Source of the DNA: Dellaglioa kimchii
GTDB taxonomy: Bacteria; Bacillota; Bacilli; Lactobacillales; Lactobacillaceae
Assembly: GCF_046115505.1 (NCBI RefSeq)
Contig: NZ_CP170736.1
Location: 868,001-932,000 of the forward strand
DNA length: 64,000 bases
Direction of reading: 5' to 3'
Below, in pieces: positions 54,612 to 62,618 of the stretch. The translations under genes were made by a program, and so were the position numbers. Position 1 is the stretch's first letter. Every line of letters starts with the position of its first letter. The notes beneath the pieces were generated by a model. The model was not told where the DNA came from. It saw nothing but the letters and a program-made list of their open reading frames with translations, and searched no databases.

Positions 54612-55496
54612 TTATTTAGCTGAACCCTCTAATAATTTCATTAGTTCATTTTCAGAATATTGATATCGATTTCCACAAAAACGACAAACTGCTTCGGCAC
54701 CATGATCTAATTCAATCATCTCAGTGATATCGCTTTTTGGCAAACTAGCTAATGAACCATAAAATTTATCTTTTGAACAATCACATTCGAACGCAACTGG
54801 CATTGTATCCAAGATATTAACATTTTCTTTACCAAACATCAGATATATAATATCTTCTGGCGTTTTACCATCTCTTAACAATTCTGAAATCATAGGCATT
54901 TCTGCTAATTTTTTTTCTAAATTATCGATAACTTCATCAGTTGCGCCAGGCATTACTTGAATCATAAACCCACCGGCCACTTCGATTGTATTGTCCGTAT
55001 TCACAAAAACAGACAATCCAACTGAAGATGGAATTTGCTCTGATTTAGCTAAATAGTAAGTAAAATCTTCACCAAGTTCACCCGAAACCAATGGGACTTG
55101 CCCCGTAAATGGTTCCTTCATTCCCATATCTTTTGTTACTGCCATTGATCCAGTTGTTCCAACAGCACCTTTAACGTCAATTTTATTTTTTTCATTTAAT
55201 GGTAAATGAACGTGGGGTTCACTCAGATATCCTTTAACTGTTCCATCAGCATTACCATCAATCACAATAGCACCCACTGGCCCATCACCATTAATTTTAA
55301 CTGTCATTTTTTCATCGGCCGACAATGTAGATGTACTTAATAGTAATGTTCCTATTAGGCTCCGCCCAAGTGCAGCTGATGCTGCACTCCATGTATCATG
55401 TCTCCTTTGTGCTTCAGCAACCGTATTTGTCGCAGTAACAGCATATACTCTTAATTGACCGTCAAAGGCCAAACTTTTTACAAGATAATCTTTCAT
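54612..55496 (-). CDS. hslO: Hsp33 redox-regulated chaperone
   Basis: Hsp33 is a holdase switched on by oxidation of its zinc-binding cysteines. The 294-residue product has the conserved N-terminal KSLAFDGQLRVYAVTATNTV, the substrate-binding core with GDGPVGAIVIDGNADGTVKGY, and the C-terminal CxC...CxxC redox centre (FECDCSKDKF and CRFCGNRYQYS). The ATG at 55496 follows AAGGAG; the reading frame is open eight codons further. It lies downstream of ftsH, separated by a hairpin. Confidence 0.96.
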   Translation of the reverse strand: MKDYLVKSLAFDGQLRVYAVTATNTVAEAQRRHDTWSAASAALGRSLIGTLLLSTSTLSADEKMTVKINGDGPVGAIVIDGNADGTVKGYLSEPHVHLPLNEKNKIDVKGAVGTTGSMAVTKDMGMKEPFTGQVPLVSGELGEDFTYYLAKSEQIPSSVGLSVFVNTDNTIEVAGGFMIQVMPGATDEVIDNLEKKLAEMPMISELLRDGKTPEDIIYLMFGKENVNILDTMPVAFECDCSKDKFYGSLASLPKSDITEMIELDHGAEAVCRFCGNRYQYSENELMKLLEGSAK

Positions 55497-55531
55497 TAGT
55501 TTTCTCCTTAAATAATTCATTTTAGACCAAC

Positions 55532-55564
55532 AAGAACTCCGATAGATAATCCATCGGAGTTCTT
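55532..55564 (-). terminator. hairpin between ftsH and hslO
   Basis: A perfect 12-bp stem AAGAACTCCGAT / ATCGGAGTTCTT, just past the ftsH stop on the minus strand. The following T tract is short, so it may be a leaky terminator. Confidence 0.65.
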
Positions 55565-55573
55565 AAGTAACGA

Positions 55574-57652
55574 TTATTTATCGTCTTTATTCACTTTGGG
55601 GTAAAAAACAACCGTTTTAGATAAATCAACTTCATCTGTTTCTTCAGCTATTTTTTTTGCATCTTTACGTTCTAATTCTTTTTTTGTTGCTTCAAAAGAA
55701 CCATCTTTTTCACTTGGAAATTCATTTGCATCGTCTTTTTCTGGCATTTTGCCATCTTCGAACAAGCTTAAAATTTCTTTTTCGTCAAGTGTTTCAAATT
55801 CTAATAACTTATCAGCAATCAATTTATGTTGTTCTCTATGTGCTTCAATAATTTCTTTAGCAAGTTTCATACCTTCTTCAGATAGACGACGAACCTCAGA
55901 ATCAATAATGTCAGCCGTATTGCTTGAGTAAGCAGCACTTGGTTGACCTGAACCACCAGCGAACATTTGGCTATTGCCTTCTAATTGAACAGGTCCGAGT
56001 TTTTCACTCATTCCATATTCAGTAACCATTGAACGAGCCATTTGTGTTGCTTGTTGGAAATCATTTGATGCGCCTGAAGATTGTTCATTGTAAACAATTT
56101 CTTCAGCTGCACGTCCACCCATTAACCCAGCAATTTGTTCACTCATATCTTTTTTAGACAATAACATTTGATCTTCTTTTGGTAACATGATTGCGTAACC
56201 GCCAGCACGACCTCGAGGGACAATTGTTACTTTGTGAACAACTCTAGCATCATTTAGGACTAAACCAACAATTGTATGTCCGGCTTCATGGAATGCAACT
56301 GTTTGACGTTCTTTTTCATTAATCGTACGATCACGTTTTGCTGGTCCCGCAATAACACGATCTTCAGCTTCATCCATATCGCTTGCATCAATTTTTGATT
56401 TATTACGACGAGCAGCTAATAGTGCAGCTTCATTTAAAAGATTCTCTAAATCAGCACCAACAAATCCAGGTGTCTGTTTAGCAATAACTTTTAAATCAAC
56501 ATCAGATGCTAATGGTTTGTTTTTTGCATGAACATTAAGAATAGCCTCACGACCTTTAACATCTGGGCGACCTACTAAAACTTTACGATCAAAACGACCA
56601 GGACGTAAAAGCGCTGGATCCAGAACATCAGAACGGTTAGTAGCTGCAATTACAATCACACCTTCTGTACCCGTAAATCCATCCATCTCAACAAGTAATT
56701 GGTTCAATGTTTGTTCACGTTCATCATTACCGCCACCAGTACCAGATCCACGACGACGTCCGACAGCATCAATTTCATCAATAAAGATAATTGATGGCGC
56801 AGTTTTCTTAGCATTTTCGAACAAATCACGTACACGACTTGCCCCAACACCGACAAACATTTCAACGAAATCAGAACCTGAAATTGAATAAAATGGTACT
56901 TCAGCTTCACCAGCTACTGCTTTTGCAAGTAAAGTTTTACCAGTACCAGGAGGTCCCTCTAGGAGAACACCTGATGGGATTCGAGCGCCTAAATCAGCAA
57001 ATTTGCGTGGTGATTTTAAGAATTCAACAACTTCAACAAGTTCTTGCTTCTCTTCTTCAGCACCGGCAACATCAGCAAAACGAACTTTATTATCTTTTTT
57101 CTCGGAAGGTTTTGTTTTTGATTTACCAAAGTTCATCACCTTACCGCCACCACCGCCACCTTGTCCTGCTTGTCCCATCATAAGATAGAAAAAGCCGACC
57201 ATTAATACAAGTGGAATAACCGTAATTGCTAACTGCAACCAGATACTATCTGATTGTTCTTCTTTTGTATCCATTTTTGTCTTTGTTGCTTCAGATGATT
57301 TCAAAATTTGAGCCATATTTGAATCATTTTGAATAACAGTTGACGTAAAGTTTTTAACTTTTGTTGTTTTCTTTGAAGCTGGAATTAACGAGAACCCAGT
57401 ATCCTTGCTCTTTTCTGTTTGAGCTTTCTTATAAGTCCCTGTTATTTTGTAGACACCACCTGATGGTTGAATATCAAATGATTTCACTTGGTTTGATTGT
57501 AATTTTGAGACAAATTCACTTGATTGAATTTCTTGCGTTTCCGTTTTGCTGTTTCCATCAAAAAAGAAGTACATTACACCCATTATCCCAAGCATGATAA
57601 CTATGTAAAATAAACTATTTTTAAAAAGTCCATTTTTAGGATTGTTTTTCAT
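55574..57652 (-). CDS. ftsH: ATP-dependent zinc metalloprotease FtsH
   Basis: A membrane-anchored AAA+ protease for quality control and turnover of regulatory proteins. The 692-residue product has two membrane segments (about residues 12-29 and 140-160) around an extracytoplasmic domain, then the AAA module: Walker A LEGPPGTGKTLLAKAV (about 232-247), Walker B IIFIDEIDAVGRRRGSG, and the second region of homology (ATNRSDVLDPALLRPGRFDR), followed by the protease domain with the zinc motif AFHEAGHTIVGL (HExxH, about 453-464). The C-terminal tail is highly charged. The ATG follows CAGGAGAG. The hpt-ftsH gap is short, so they may be co-transcribed. Confidence 0.97.
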   Translation of the reverse strand: MKNNPKNGLFKNSLFYIVIMLGIMGVMYFFFDGNSKTETQEIQSSEFVSKLQSNQVKSFDIQPSGGVYKITGTYKKAQTEKSKDTGFSLIPASKKTTKVKNFTSTVIQNDSNMAQILKSSEATKTKMDTKEEQSDSIWLQLAITVIPLVLMVGFFYLMMGQAGQGGGGGGKVMNFGKSKTKPSEKKDNKVRFADVAGAEEEKQELVEVVEFLKSPRKFADLGARIPSGVLLEGPPGTGKTLLAKAVAGEAEVPFYSISGSDFVEMFVGVGASRVRDLFENAKKTAPSIIFIDEIDAVGRRRGSGTGGGNDEREQTLNQLLVEMDGFTGTEGVIVIAATNRSDVLDPALLRPGRFDRKVLVGRPDVKGREAILNVHAKNKPLASDVDLKVIAKQTPGFVGADLENLLNEAALLAARRNKSKIDASDMDEAEDRVIAGPAKRDRTINEKERQTVAFHEAGHTIVGLVLNDARVVHKVTIVPRGRAGGYAIMLPKEDQMLLSKKDMSEQIAGLMGGRAAEEIVYNEQSSGASNDFQQATQMARSMVTEYGMSEKLGPVQLEGNSQMFAGGSGQPSAAYSSNTADIIDSEVRRLSEEGMKLAKEIIEAHREQHKLIADKLLEFETLDEKEILSLFEDGKMPEKDDANEFPSEKDGSFEATKKELERKDAKKIAEETDEVDLSKTVVFYPKVNKDDK

Positions 57653-57745
57653 ATCTACTCTCCTGCCCGTTTTTCTTTATTTTTATTTCAACTATCGTTT
57701 GAATAGGATACACTATATCACAATTGACATTCTTTGACCATTATT

Positions 57746-58285
57746 TTACTCTGTATAAATTTCAGGTTTCAAAACGCCAATATATGGTAAGTTCCTATAT
57801 TTTTCAGCATAATCTAATCCATAACCAACTACAAATTCATTTGGAACTTCAAATCCTGCATAATCAACGTTAACAGTCACTTTACGACCTTCTGGTTTAT
57901 CCAACAATGAACAAACTTTAACAGATTTTACATTTCTATTGTTAAACAGGTCGATTAAGTACGCTAAAGTTTGACCTGTATCCACGATATCTTCAACAAT
58001 AATCACATCTCTGCCTTTAACATCAATATCTAAATCTTTGATAATCTTAATCTCACCAGTTGATACGGTACCATCCCCATAGCTCGAAACATTCATAAAA
58101 TCAACTTCTGCATAATCTGCAACATTTTTAGCAATATCAGCCATAAAAAGATAGGCGCCCTTTAATATACAAACAAGCAATGGATTTTTGCCTTGATAAT
58201 CAGCGGTAATCTGTTTTCCTAATCGCCGAGTAACATCTTGAATTTCTTGCTCACTGTAAAGAACTTTTTTGATATCTTCATCCAT
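57746..58285 (-). CDS. hpt: hypoxanthine phosphoribosyltransferase
   Basis: Salvages hypoxanthine and guanine with PRPP. The 179-residue product has LVCILKGAYLFMADI, the PRPP-binding loop VIIVEDIVDTGQTLAYLID (about 95-113) and VVGYGLDYAEKYRNLPYIG. The ATG lies two bases past tilS, as in the tilS-hpt-ftsH order of most Firmicutes; in B. subtilis and Listeria, HPRT is reported to interact with TilS and FtsH or to bind FtsH promoter regions. A 93-base gap separates it from ftsH. Confidence 0.96.
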   Translation of the reverse strand: MDEDIKKVLYSEQEIQDVTRRLGKQITADYQGKNPLLVCILKGAYLFMADIAKNVADYAEVDFMNVSSYGDGTVSTGEIKIIKDLDIDVKGRDVIIVEDIVDTGQTLAYLIDLFNNRNVKSVKVCSLLDKPEGRKVTVNVDYAGFEVPNEFVVGYGLDYAEKYRNLPYIGVLKPEIYTE

Positions 58286-58290
58286 ACACT

Positions 58291-59658
58291 TTAGCCTCTT
58301 CCCTGACCTTGTTTTTTTAAAACGATTATGTCTTGTATTTTATCAGTTTCAACGGTGTCTGACAATTGAGATTTTTTATAATTTATTAACCAAATGATTC
58401 GCTTAGTATTAGTTTCTAATACCCAAGCCTGATTACGGTCATTGCTACTTATTTTTTGATCAATAAATATTTTTTTTATTTTTTGTTTTGCACTATTCCC
58501 TATGTCGATATAATCGCCTGGCAATCGATGTCTCAAGCTAAGCCCCTGTTCAACAATAGCGTGATCAACCATCATATAATCTTTTATAGTTACTTCATCT
58601 AGATTAATCTCTTCAGCTTTAAATACGCCAATTTTTTCATTATTATTTAAATTAACCCATAAATTCATACCAAGTATTATTTTTTCAGAAGTACTTTCAA
58701 TTATTTTATCTTTTTGAATGAAATCCATATACTCATATTTTTTGACAAATAATTGATCATTGCCTAAATTAAGTTCGCCCTGCGGTTTTTTTTCATTCAG
58801 CAGTAATTGACTAATTTGCTGTATTTGGTCTTCTTTCAAAAAAACACCATGTTCTTCAGCGATTTTTTTTAATATTGGTTTTTGCCACTTTGTTTCTAAT
58901 GCTGCCCATTTTTTAATTTTAAATCCTGAAGTATCTTTGATTTCTTTTATTTTTTCACCAATTGCCTCATCTGCTAAAGCTAATAGGCTCGTTAACTGAT
59001 CTGCATAATTTTGTGCATGCTTAATTACTTGTTTATTATTTTCGATCATTTTCGGTATAATTTCTTTTCTAACTCGATTTCTAAAAAAATCACTTAATTG
59101 ATTCGTTTCATCTTCAAAAAAAACAACGTTTTCATGCTTTGCATACTGCCGAATAGTCTGTTTTGTAAACGAAAGTAACGGTCTAACTAACATCCCTGGT
59201 CCAAATGGTCTAGTTTGACTAATACCCGTTAACTGTCTGATATCTCCGCCACGAATTCCTTTCATAACAAGTGTTTCGAGCTGGTCATCTGCTTGATGCG
59301 CCGTCATTAACGTTGCATAAGTTTCTGATACCATTACTTGCTCAAAAAAATCATATCTCATTTTGCGCGCTGCATTTTCAATACCATTTAATCCATGTTC
59401 ATGTACTGGCCAAACTTTTTTATATAATTTAAATTGATTATCTAAACAATATTTTTCGATAAATTCAGTTTCAATACGGCTCTGCTCTCTTAACTGATGG
59501 TCAATGTAGGCAACACCTATCTCAGGCCGAATTTCATCTGGTAATCGTTGCAATAAATCCATGAGGACCATTGAATCAACACCTGTTGAAACAGCAACCA
59601 GAATTTTTTCAGGACTACCAAGTAGCCGATATTGAGCTTCAAATCTTGTATTCAGCAA
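58291..59658 (-). CDS. tilS: tRNA(Ile)-lysidine synthase
   Basis: Makes lysidine at position 34 of tRNA-Ile(CAU), changing both its charging and its decoding. The 455-residue product has the PP-loop VAVSTGVDSMVLMDLL near the N-terminus (SGGxDS is STGVDS here), the SPYRFRED-like block replaced by TAHQADDQLETLVMKG, RPLLSFTKQTIRQYAKH, and a C-terminal TilS domain with LRHRLPGDYID. The frame is open up to 59715, but those first 19 codons form the terminator hairpin of yabR; the TTG at 59658 has AGGAG seven bases upstream and gives a family-like start. It is followed by hpt. Confidence 0.93.
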   Translation of the reverse strand: MLNTRFEAQYRLLGSPEKILVAVSTGVDSMVLMDLLQRLPDEIRPEIGVAYIDHQLREQSRIETEFIEKYCLDNQFKLYKKVWPVHEHGLNGIENAARKMRYDFFEQVMVSETYATLMTAHQADDQLETLVMKGIRGGDIRQLTGISQTRPFGPGMLVRPLLSFTKQTIRQYAKHENVVFFEDETNQLSDFFRNRVRKEIIPKMIENNKQVIKHAQNYADQLTSLLALADEAIGEKIKEIKDTSGFKIKKWAALETKWQKPILKKIAEEHGVFLKEDQIQQISQLLLNEKKPQGELNLGNDQLFVKKYEYMDFIQKDKIIESTSEKIILGMNLWVNLNNNEKIGVFKAEEINLDEVTIKDYMMVDHAIVEQGLSLRHRLPGDYIDIGNSAKQKIKKIFIDQKISSNDRNQAWVLETNTKRIIWLINYKKSQLSDTVETDKIQDIIVLKKQGQGRG

Positions 59659-59679
59659 AACTTTTCTCCTTTTTTCATT

Positions 59680-59717
59680 AAAAAAAGAGTGGTTTAAAAT
59701 TTTCATTTCAACCACTC
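59680..59717 (-). terminator. terminator after yabR
   Basis: On the minus strand GAGTGGTT (59710-59717) pairs with AACCACTC (59687-59694), followed by seven T residues. It lies inside the longest open frame of tilS, which shows that frame is too long at its 5' end. Confidence 0.9.
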
Positions 59718-59734
59718 ATCTTTAAAATTCGTTA

Positions 59735-60214
59735 TTAATTACGTCGGCCACCACGGCCACCGCGCTTACCTTCAGTACTTCTCTTTAATGAAACTAACCG
59801 ATCTTCACTATCTTTCAAGAAACCTGACAACAATGAATCAAAGTCATCTTTTTGAGGTTCAACTTTTTTTGTCTGATAGCGATTCTTACCACCATTTGAT
59901 GGACGAGAACCATTCGATGCGCGAGTATCTTTATTAAATGTTTTCTGTGGACGAGATTTTGTTTCTGTTACTTGAGGTTTATCAACTGCTTTTCGTATTG
60001 ATAAACTTATCTTGCCATCGTCGCCAATGGATAAAACTTTAACTGTGACTTCATCCCCAACAGTTAGTGCATCATGAATATCTTTGATGAATCCATCAGA
60101 AACTTCACTAATATGTACTAATCCTGTTTTTCTGTCACCCAAATCAATAAATGCACCGAAATTTGTAATTCCTGAAACTTTACCTGAAACTTTCTCTCCG
60201 ACTTCAATAGACAT
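59735..60214 (-). CDS. yabR: S1 domain RNA-binding protein (YabR/GSP13 type)
   Basis: A 159-residue RNA-binding protein. The N-terminal S1 domain is clear (GEKVSGKVSGITNFGAFIDL, GLVHISEVSDGFIKDIHDAL and VKVLSIGDDGKISLSIRKA). The rest is low-complexity, basic, and ends in an RGG-like tail (GKRGGRGGRRN). Homologues associate with ribosomes or mRNA, but the function is not well defined. The ATG follows AAGGAGGA. It is the last gene of the run mfd-flippase-rqcP-divIC-yabR and is closed by the terminator at 59680. Confidence 0.93.
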   Translation of the reverse strand: MSIEVGEKVSGKVSGITNFGAFIDLGDRKTGLVHISEVSDGFIKDIHDALTVGDEVTVKVLSIGDDGKISLSIRKAVDKPQVTETKSRPQKTFNKDTRASNGSRPSNGGKNRYQTKKVEPQKDDFDSLLSGFLKDSEDRLVSLKRSTEGKRGGRGGRRN

Positions 60215-60313
60215 AAAAAAGTTGTTCCTCCTTAGATATATATACCATGCTAGTATACCACGCTATAAACCTTGATACAAAGTTAAATCATGGACAATTC
60301 TATCCCTGCTTGA

Positions 60314-60700
60314 TTAGTTTTTTAAATTTGCTTTATCGCTAGGAAAACTATAGACAGTTTCACCTTTTTTAGAGAAATAATATTTTTCACGAATTAATTT
60401 TAATAAATAATCGTTATCATTTAATTGTTTAATTTGAAATTTAAGATCTTTTTGATTTGCTTTAGCCTTTTTTAATTTCGTTTGTTCAACTGCTGTTTCC
60501 TGCTTATAATGTGCAACCTTAAGCTTGGTTGAAATTAACTGTACGCTGAAGAAAATGATTATAATTATTAAAACAGCTCCTAATCCGATCAGACGTCGGC
60601 GGTGAATAGTTGCCACTCGTTGATCTTTTTTTCTCTCTGTTTTATTAGCTTTCATAAAATCATTATCTAAAAATTTAATTTTCGATTTATTATCGGCCAT
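60314..60700 (-). CDS. divIC: FtsB/DivIC-like septum formation protein
   Basis: A bitopic division protein that forms a complex with FtsL and DivIB at the septum. The 128-residue product has a basic cytoplasmic N-terminus, one membrane segment (about residues 38-58), a coiled coil (about 60-95, with AVEQTKLKKAKANQKDLKFQ) and the DivIC motif with LIREKYYFSKKGETVYSFPS near the end. The ATG at 60700 has AGGAGA; the frame opens ten codons earlier. It follows rqcP by 44 bases, the usual order in Firmicutes. Confidence 0.93.
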   Translation of the reverse strand: MADNKSKIKFLDNDFMKANKTERKKDQRVATIHRRRLIGLGAVLIIIIIFFSVQLISTKLKVAHYKQETAVEQTKLKKAKANQKDLKFQIKQLNDNDYLLKLIREKYYFSKKGETVYSFPSDKANLKN

Positions 60701-60744
60701 CTTGTCTCCTAACCCAATAAAGGACTCCAATTAAAAATCGATAA

Positions 60745-61011
60745 TTATCGACTTTCTTCTGTATAAACTTCAGAAACAACTTCATATAAATCGATTGATT
60801 CTGCTTTTTTTGTTGTTTCTTTAAGTGCCATAACTCGAACAGTCAACGTTTTATTACCAAATTGAATAGTTAATTCATCCCCAACAACAACATCTGTTGA
60901 AGATTTTGCAATTTTATCATTGATCGTAATTCGACCCTTATCTGCAATTTCTTTTGCAACTGTACGACGTTTTATAATACGTGACACTTTTAAAAATTTA
61001 TCTAATCTCAT
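60745..61011 (-). CDS. rqcP: RqcP (S4 domain ribosome quality control protein, YabO)
   Basis: An 88-residue S4-domain protein. MRLDKFLKVSRIIKRRTVAK starts the domain, with GRITINDKIAKSS and VGDELTIQFGNKTLTVRV following. In B. subtilis RqcP helps RqcH add alanine tails to stalled nascent chains on 50S subunits. It is sometimes annotated as HslR-like. The ATG follows AAAGGGGA. It lies 17 bases after the flippase gene, in the same operon as divIC. Confidence 0.95.
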   Translation of the reverse strand: MRLDKFLKVSRIIKRRTVAKEIADKGRITINDKIAKSSTDVVVGDELTIQFGNKTLTVRVMALKETTKKAESIDLYEVVSEVYTEESR

Positions 61012-61028
61012 TAGTTAATCCCCTTTAT

Positions 61029-62597
61029 TTATCTTATAAATTTTTTTAAAATACGTTTCCCAAATGGAAAGCTTAGCCATTCTCGAATAGAAAATAATTT
61101 CCATTTAACTGCTAAACCACCAAATATACCAGCACCAATAGATCCAGAAATGAGTGCTATGACGCCACTCAACAATCGCTTGTCACTCGTCCAATTGATT
61201 AACTGATTATCTAATAAATAAACCACAATTCCCATAATTACACAAATTAAAGTTAATTTCATCATAAATTTGGGATCAATTAGTAACTGTCTAATCTCAC
61301 TGGGTGACATAATCCACATGGCGATTAATACAAGTAATAAACTTAAAATTGTTGCAATGCTTGCTCCTACTGTCCCTAATATAGAAACTAGGTAAAAATT
61401 AATACTCATTTTGAGTAACAATCCGATGATCAAAGCAATCACTGACGTACGATACAATCCCAGACTCTGTAGAACACTATTGTATGTTCCAATAACTGCT
61501 GCTAAGAAAATACTAAACATATAAACCGATAATGTGCCATTTTGAAGTTGATCTCCAAATAAAGCTTGGTTAACAAGCGGCATAACAGCAATCAGTCCGA
61601 TGGTTGCCGCCATCGATAATGCCACCGTTATGTGCACTAACATCCCAGCATATCTTTGAAAATCCTTTTTTCGATCTTCACGACGGGCCGATGCCAAAGA
61701 CGGCAATAACATCGAAGAGAACCCAACAGAAATAACTAGTCCAAGTTGTACTAAGGGCTGCGCGCGGTCATAAACTCCCTTTAATGATTTTGCAATATTG
61801 TTTGAATAACCAAAATGTACTAATCCATTTTTCACTGTGAATGAATCGATTAATTGTAATAACACCATCATTGCTGCAAATAGACAGATAATAAGTCCTT
61901 CCGAAAATAATTTTTTAGAGGTTATCAGTAATCTTTGCCAGTTTATTTGAAGCCTAATCTTCCTAAATTCTGCCCTGAAAAAGTGAATAAAAGAAAAACT
62001 TGCGCCAATAGCACCAATGGTTGCCCCGAACATTGCCCATGCTCCCATCGAATATAATGACATGTTATTTTCAACTGCAATATACGCCGCTAAAATAATG
62101 AGACCAACACGTAATAATTGTTCAACAACTTGTGAGACAGCAGTTTTGTTCATTGCAAAAATACCTTGATAATAACCACGTCCCACTGCTAAAACAGGTA
62201 AAAATAAGAACATAAATGAAACACTTTTAATTAAGCCCGCTAACTGTCGATCACCCATAGCCGTCGCAATCCATGAAGATCCTAATTGTAAGCCAGAAAA
62301 GATTACTAAACTAAATATACTCAAAACAATAAATATATCATGAGATAATTTTATTTTATCTTCTTTTGAGGGCTCTTCAGCAATTAACTTACTAATGTAA
62401 ACAGGAAATCCAGTTAAAGCAAAAGTCATCCCTATCCCATAAATAGGATAAACTTGTTGATAAATGTAAAAGCCCGTATCTCCGACTAAATTTTGGAATG
62501 GCACTCGGTAAATGGCACTCAAAATCTTGGCAATTAGTGAGGCAATCGATAGAATCATTGCACCACGCATTAAATGTCTAAGTTGCTTATTTCCCAT
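61029..62597 (-). CDS. MATE/MurJ-type polysaccharide or lipid flippase (YabM/SpoVB-like)
   Basis: A 522-residue membrane protein with about 13-14 hydrophobic segments of the MOP superfamily (PST/SpoVB group). The N-terminus RGAMILSIASLIAKILSAIY and the paired-half pattern (KLFSEGLIICLFAAMMVLLQ in the second half) fit lipid-linked oligosaccharide flippases. The closest candidates are YabM/SpoVB and a MurJ-like lipid II flippase; the substrate cannot be told from sequence. The ATG follows AAAGGAATCG. It lies 21 bases after mfd and before rqcP. Confidence 0.88.
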   Translation of the reverse strand: MGNKQLRHLMRGAMILSIASLIAKILSAIYRVPFQNLVGDTGFYIYQQVYPIYGIGMTFALTGFPVYISKLIAEEPSKEDKIKLSHDIFIVLSIFSLVIFSGLQLGSSWIATAMGDRQLAGLIKSVSFMFLFLPVLAVGRGYYQGIFAMNKTAVSQVVEQLLRVGLIILAAYIAVENNMSLYSMGAWAMFGATIGAIGASFSFIHFFRAEFRKIRLQINWQRLLITSKKLFSEGLIICLFAAMMVLLQLIDSFTVKNGLVHFGYSNNIAKSLKGVYDRAQPLVQLGLVISVGFSSMLLPSLASARREDRKKDFQRYAGMLVHITVALSMAATIGLIAVMPLVNQALFGDQLQNGTLSVYMFSIFLAAVIGTYNSVLQSLGLYRTSVIALIIGLLLKMSINFYLVSILGTVGASIATILSLLLVLIAMWIMSPSEIRQLLIDPKFMMKLTLICVIMGIVVYLLDNQLINWTSDKRLLSGVIALISGSIGAGIFGGLAVKWKLFSIREWLSFPFGKRILKKFIR

Positions 62598-62618
62598 ATC
62601 ATTTCGATTCCTTTTTTA

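Noticed and set aside
56839..57188. Plus-strand frames rich in Gln, Leu and Pro opposite ftsH
   Set aside because: They are antisense shadows of the AAA and Gly-rich segments of ftsH.
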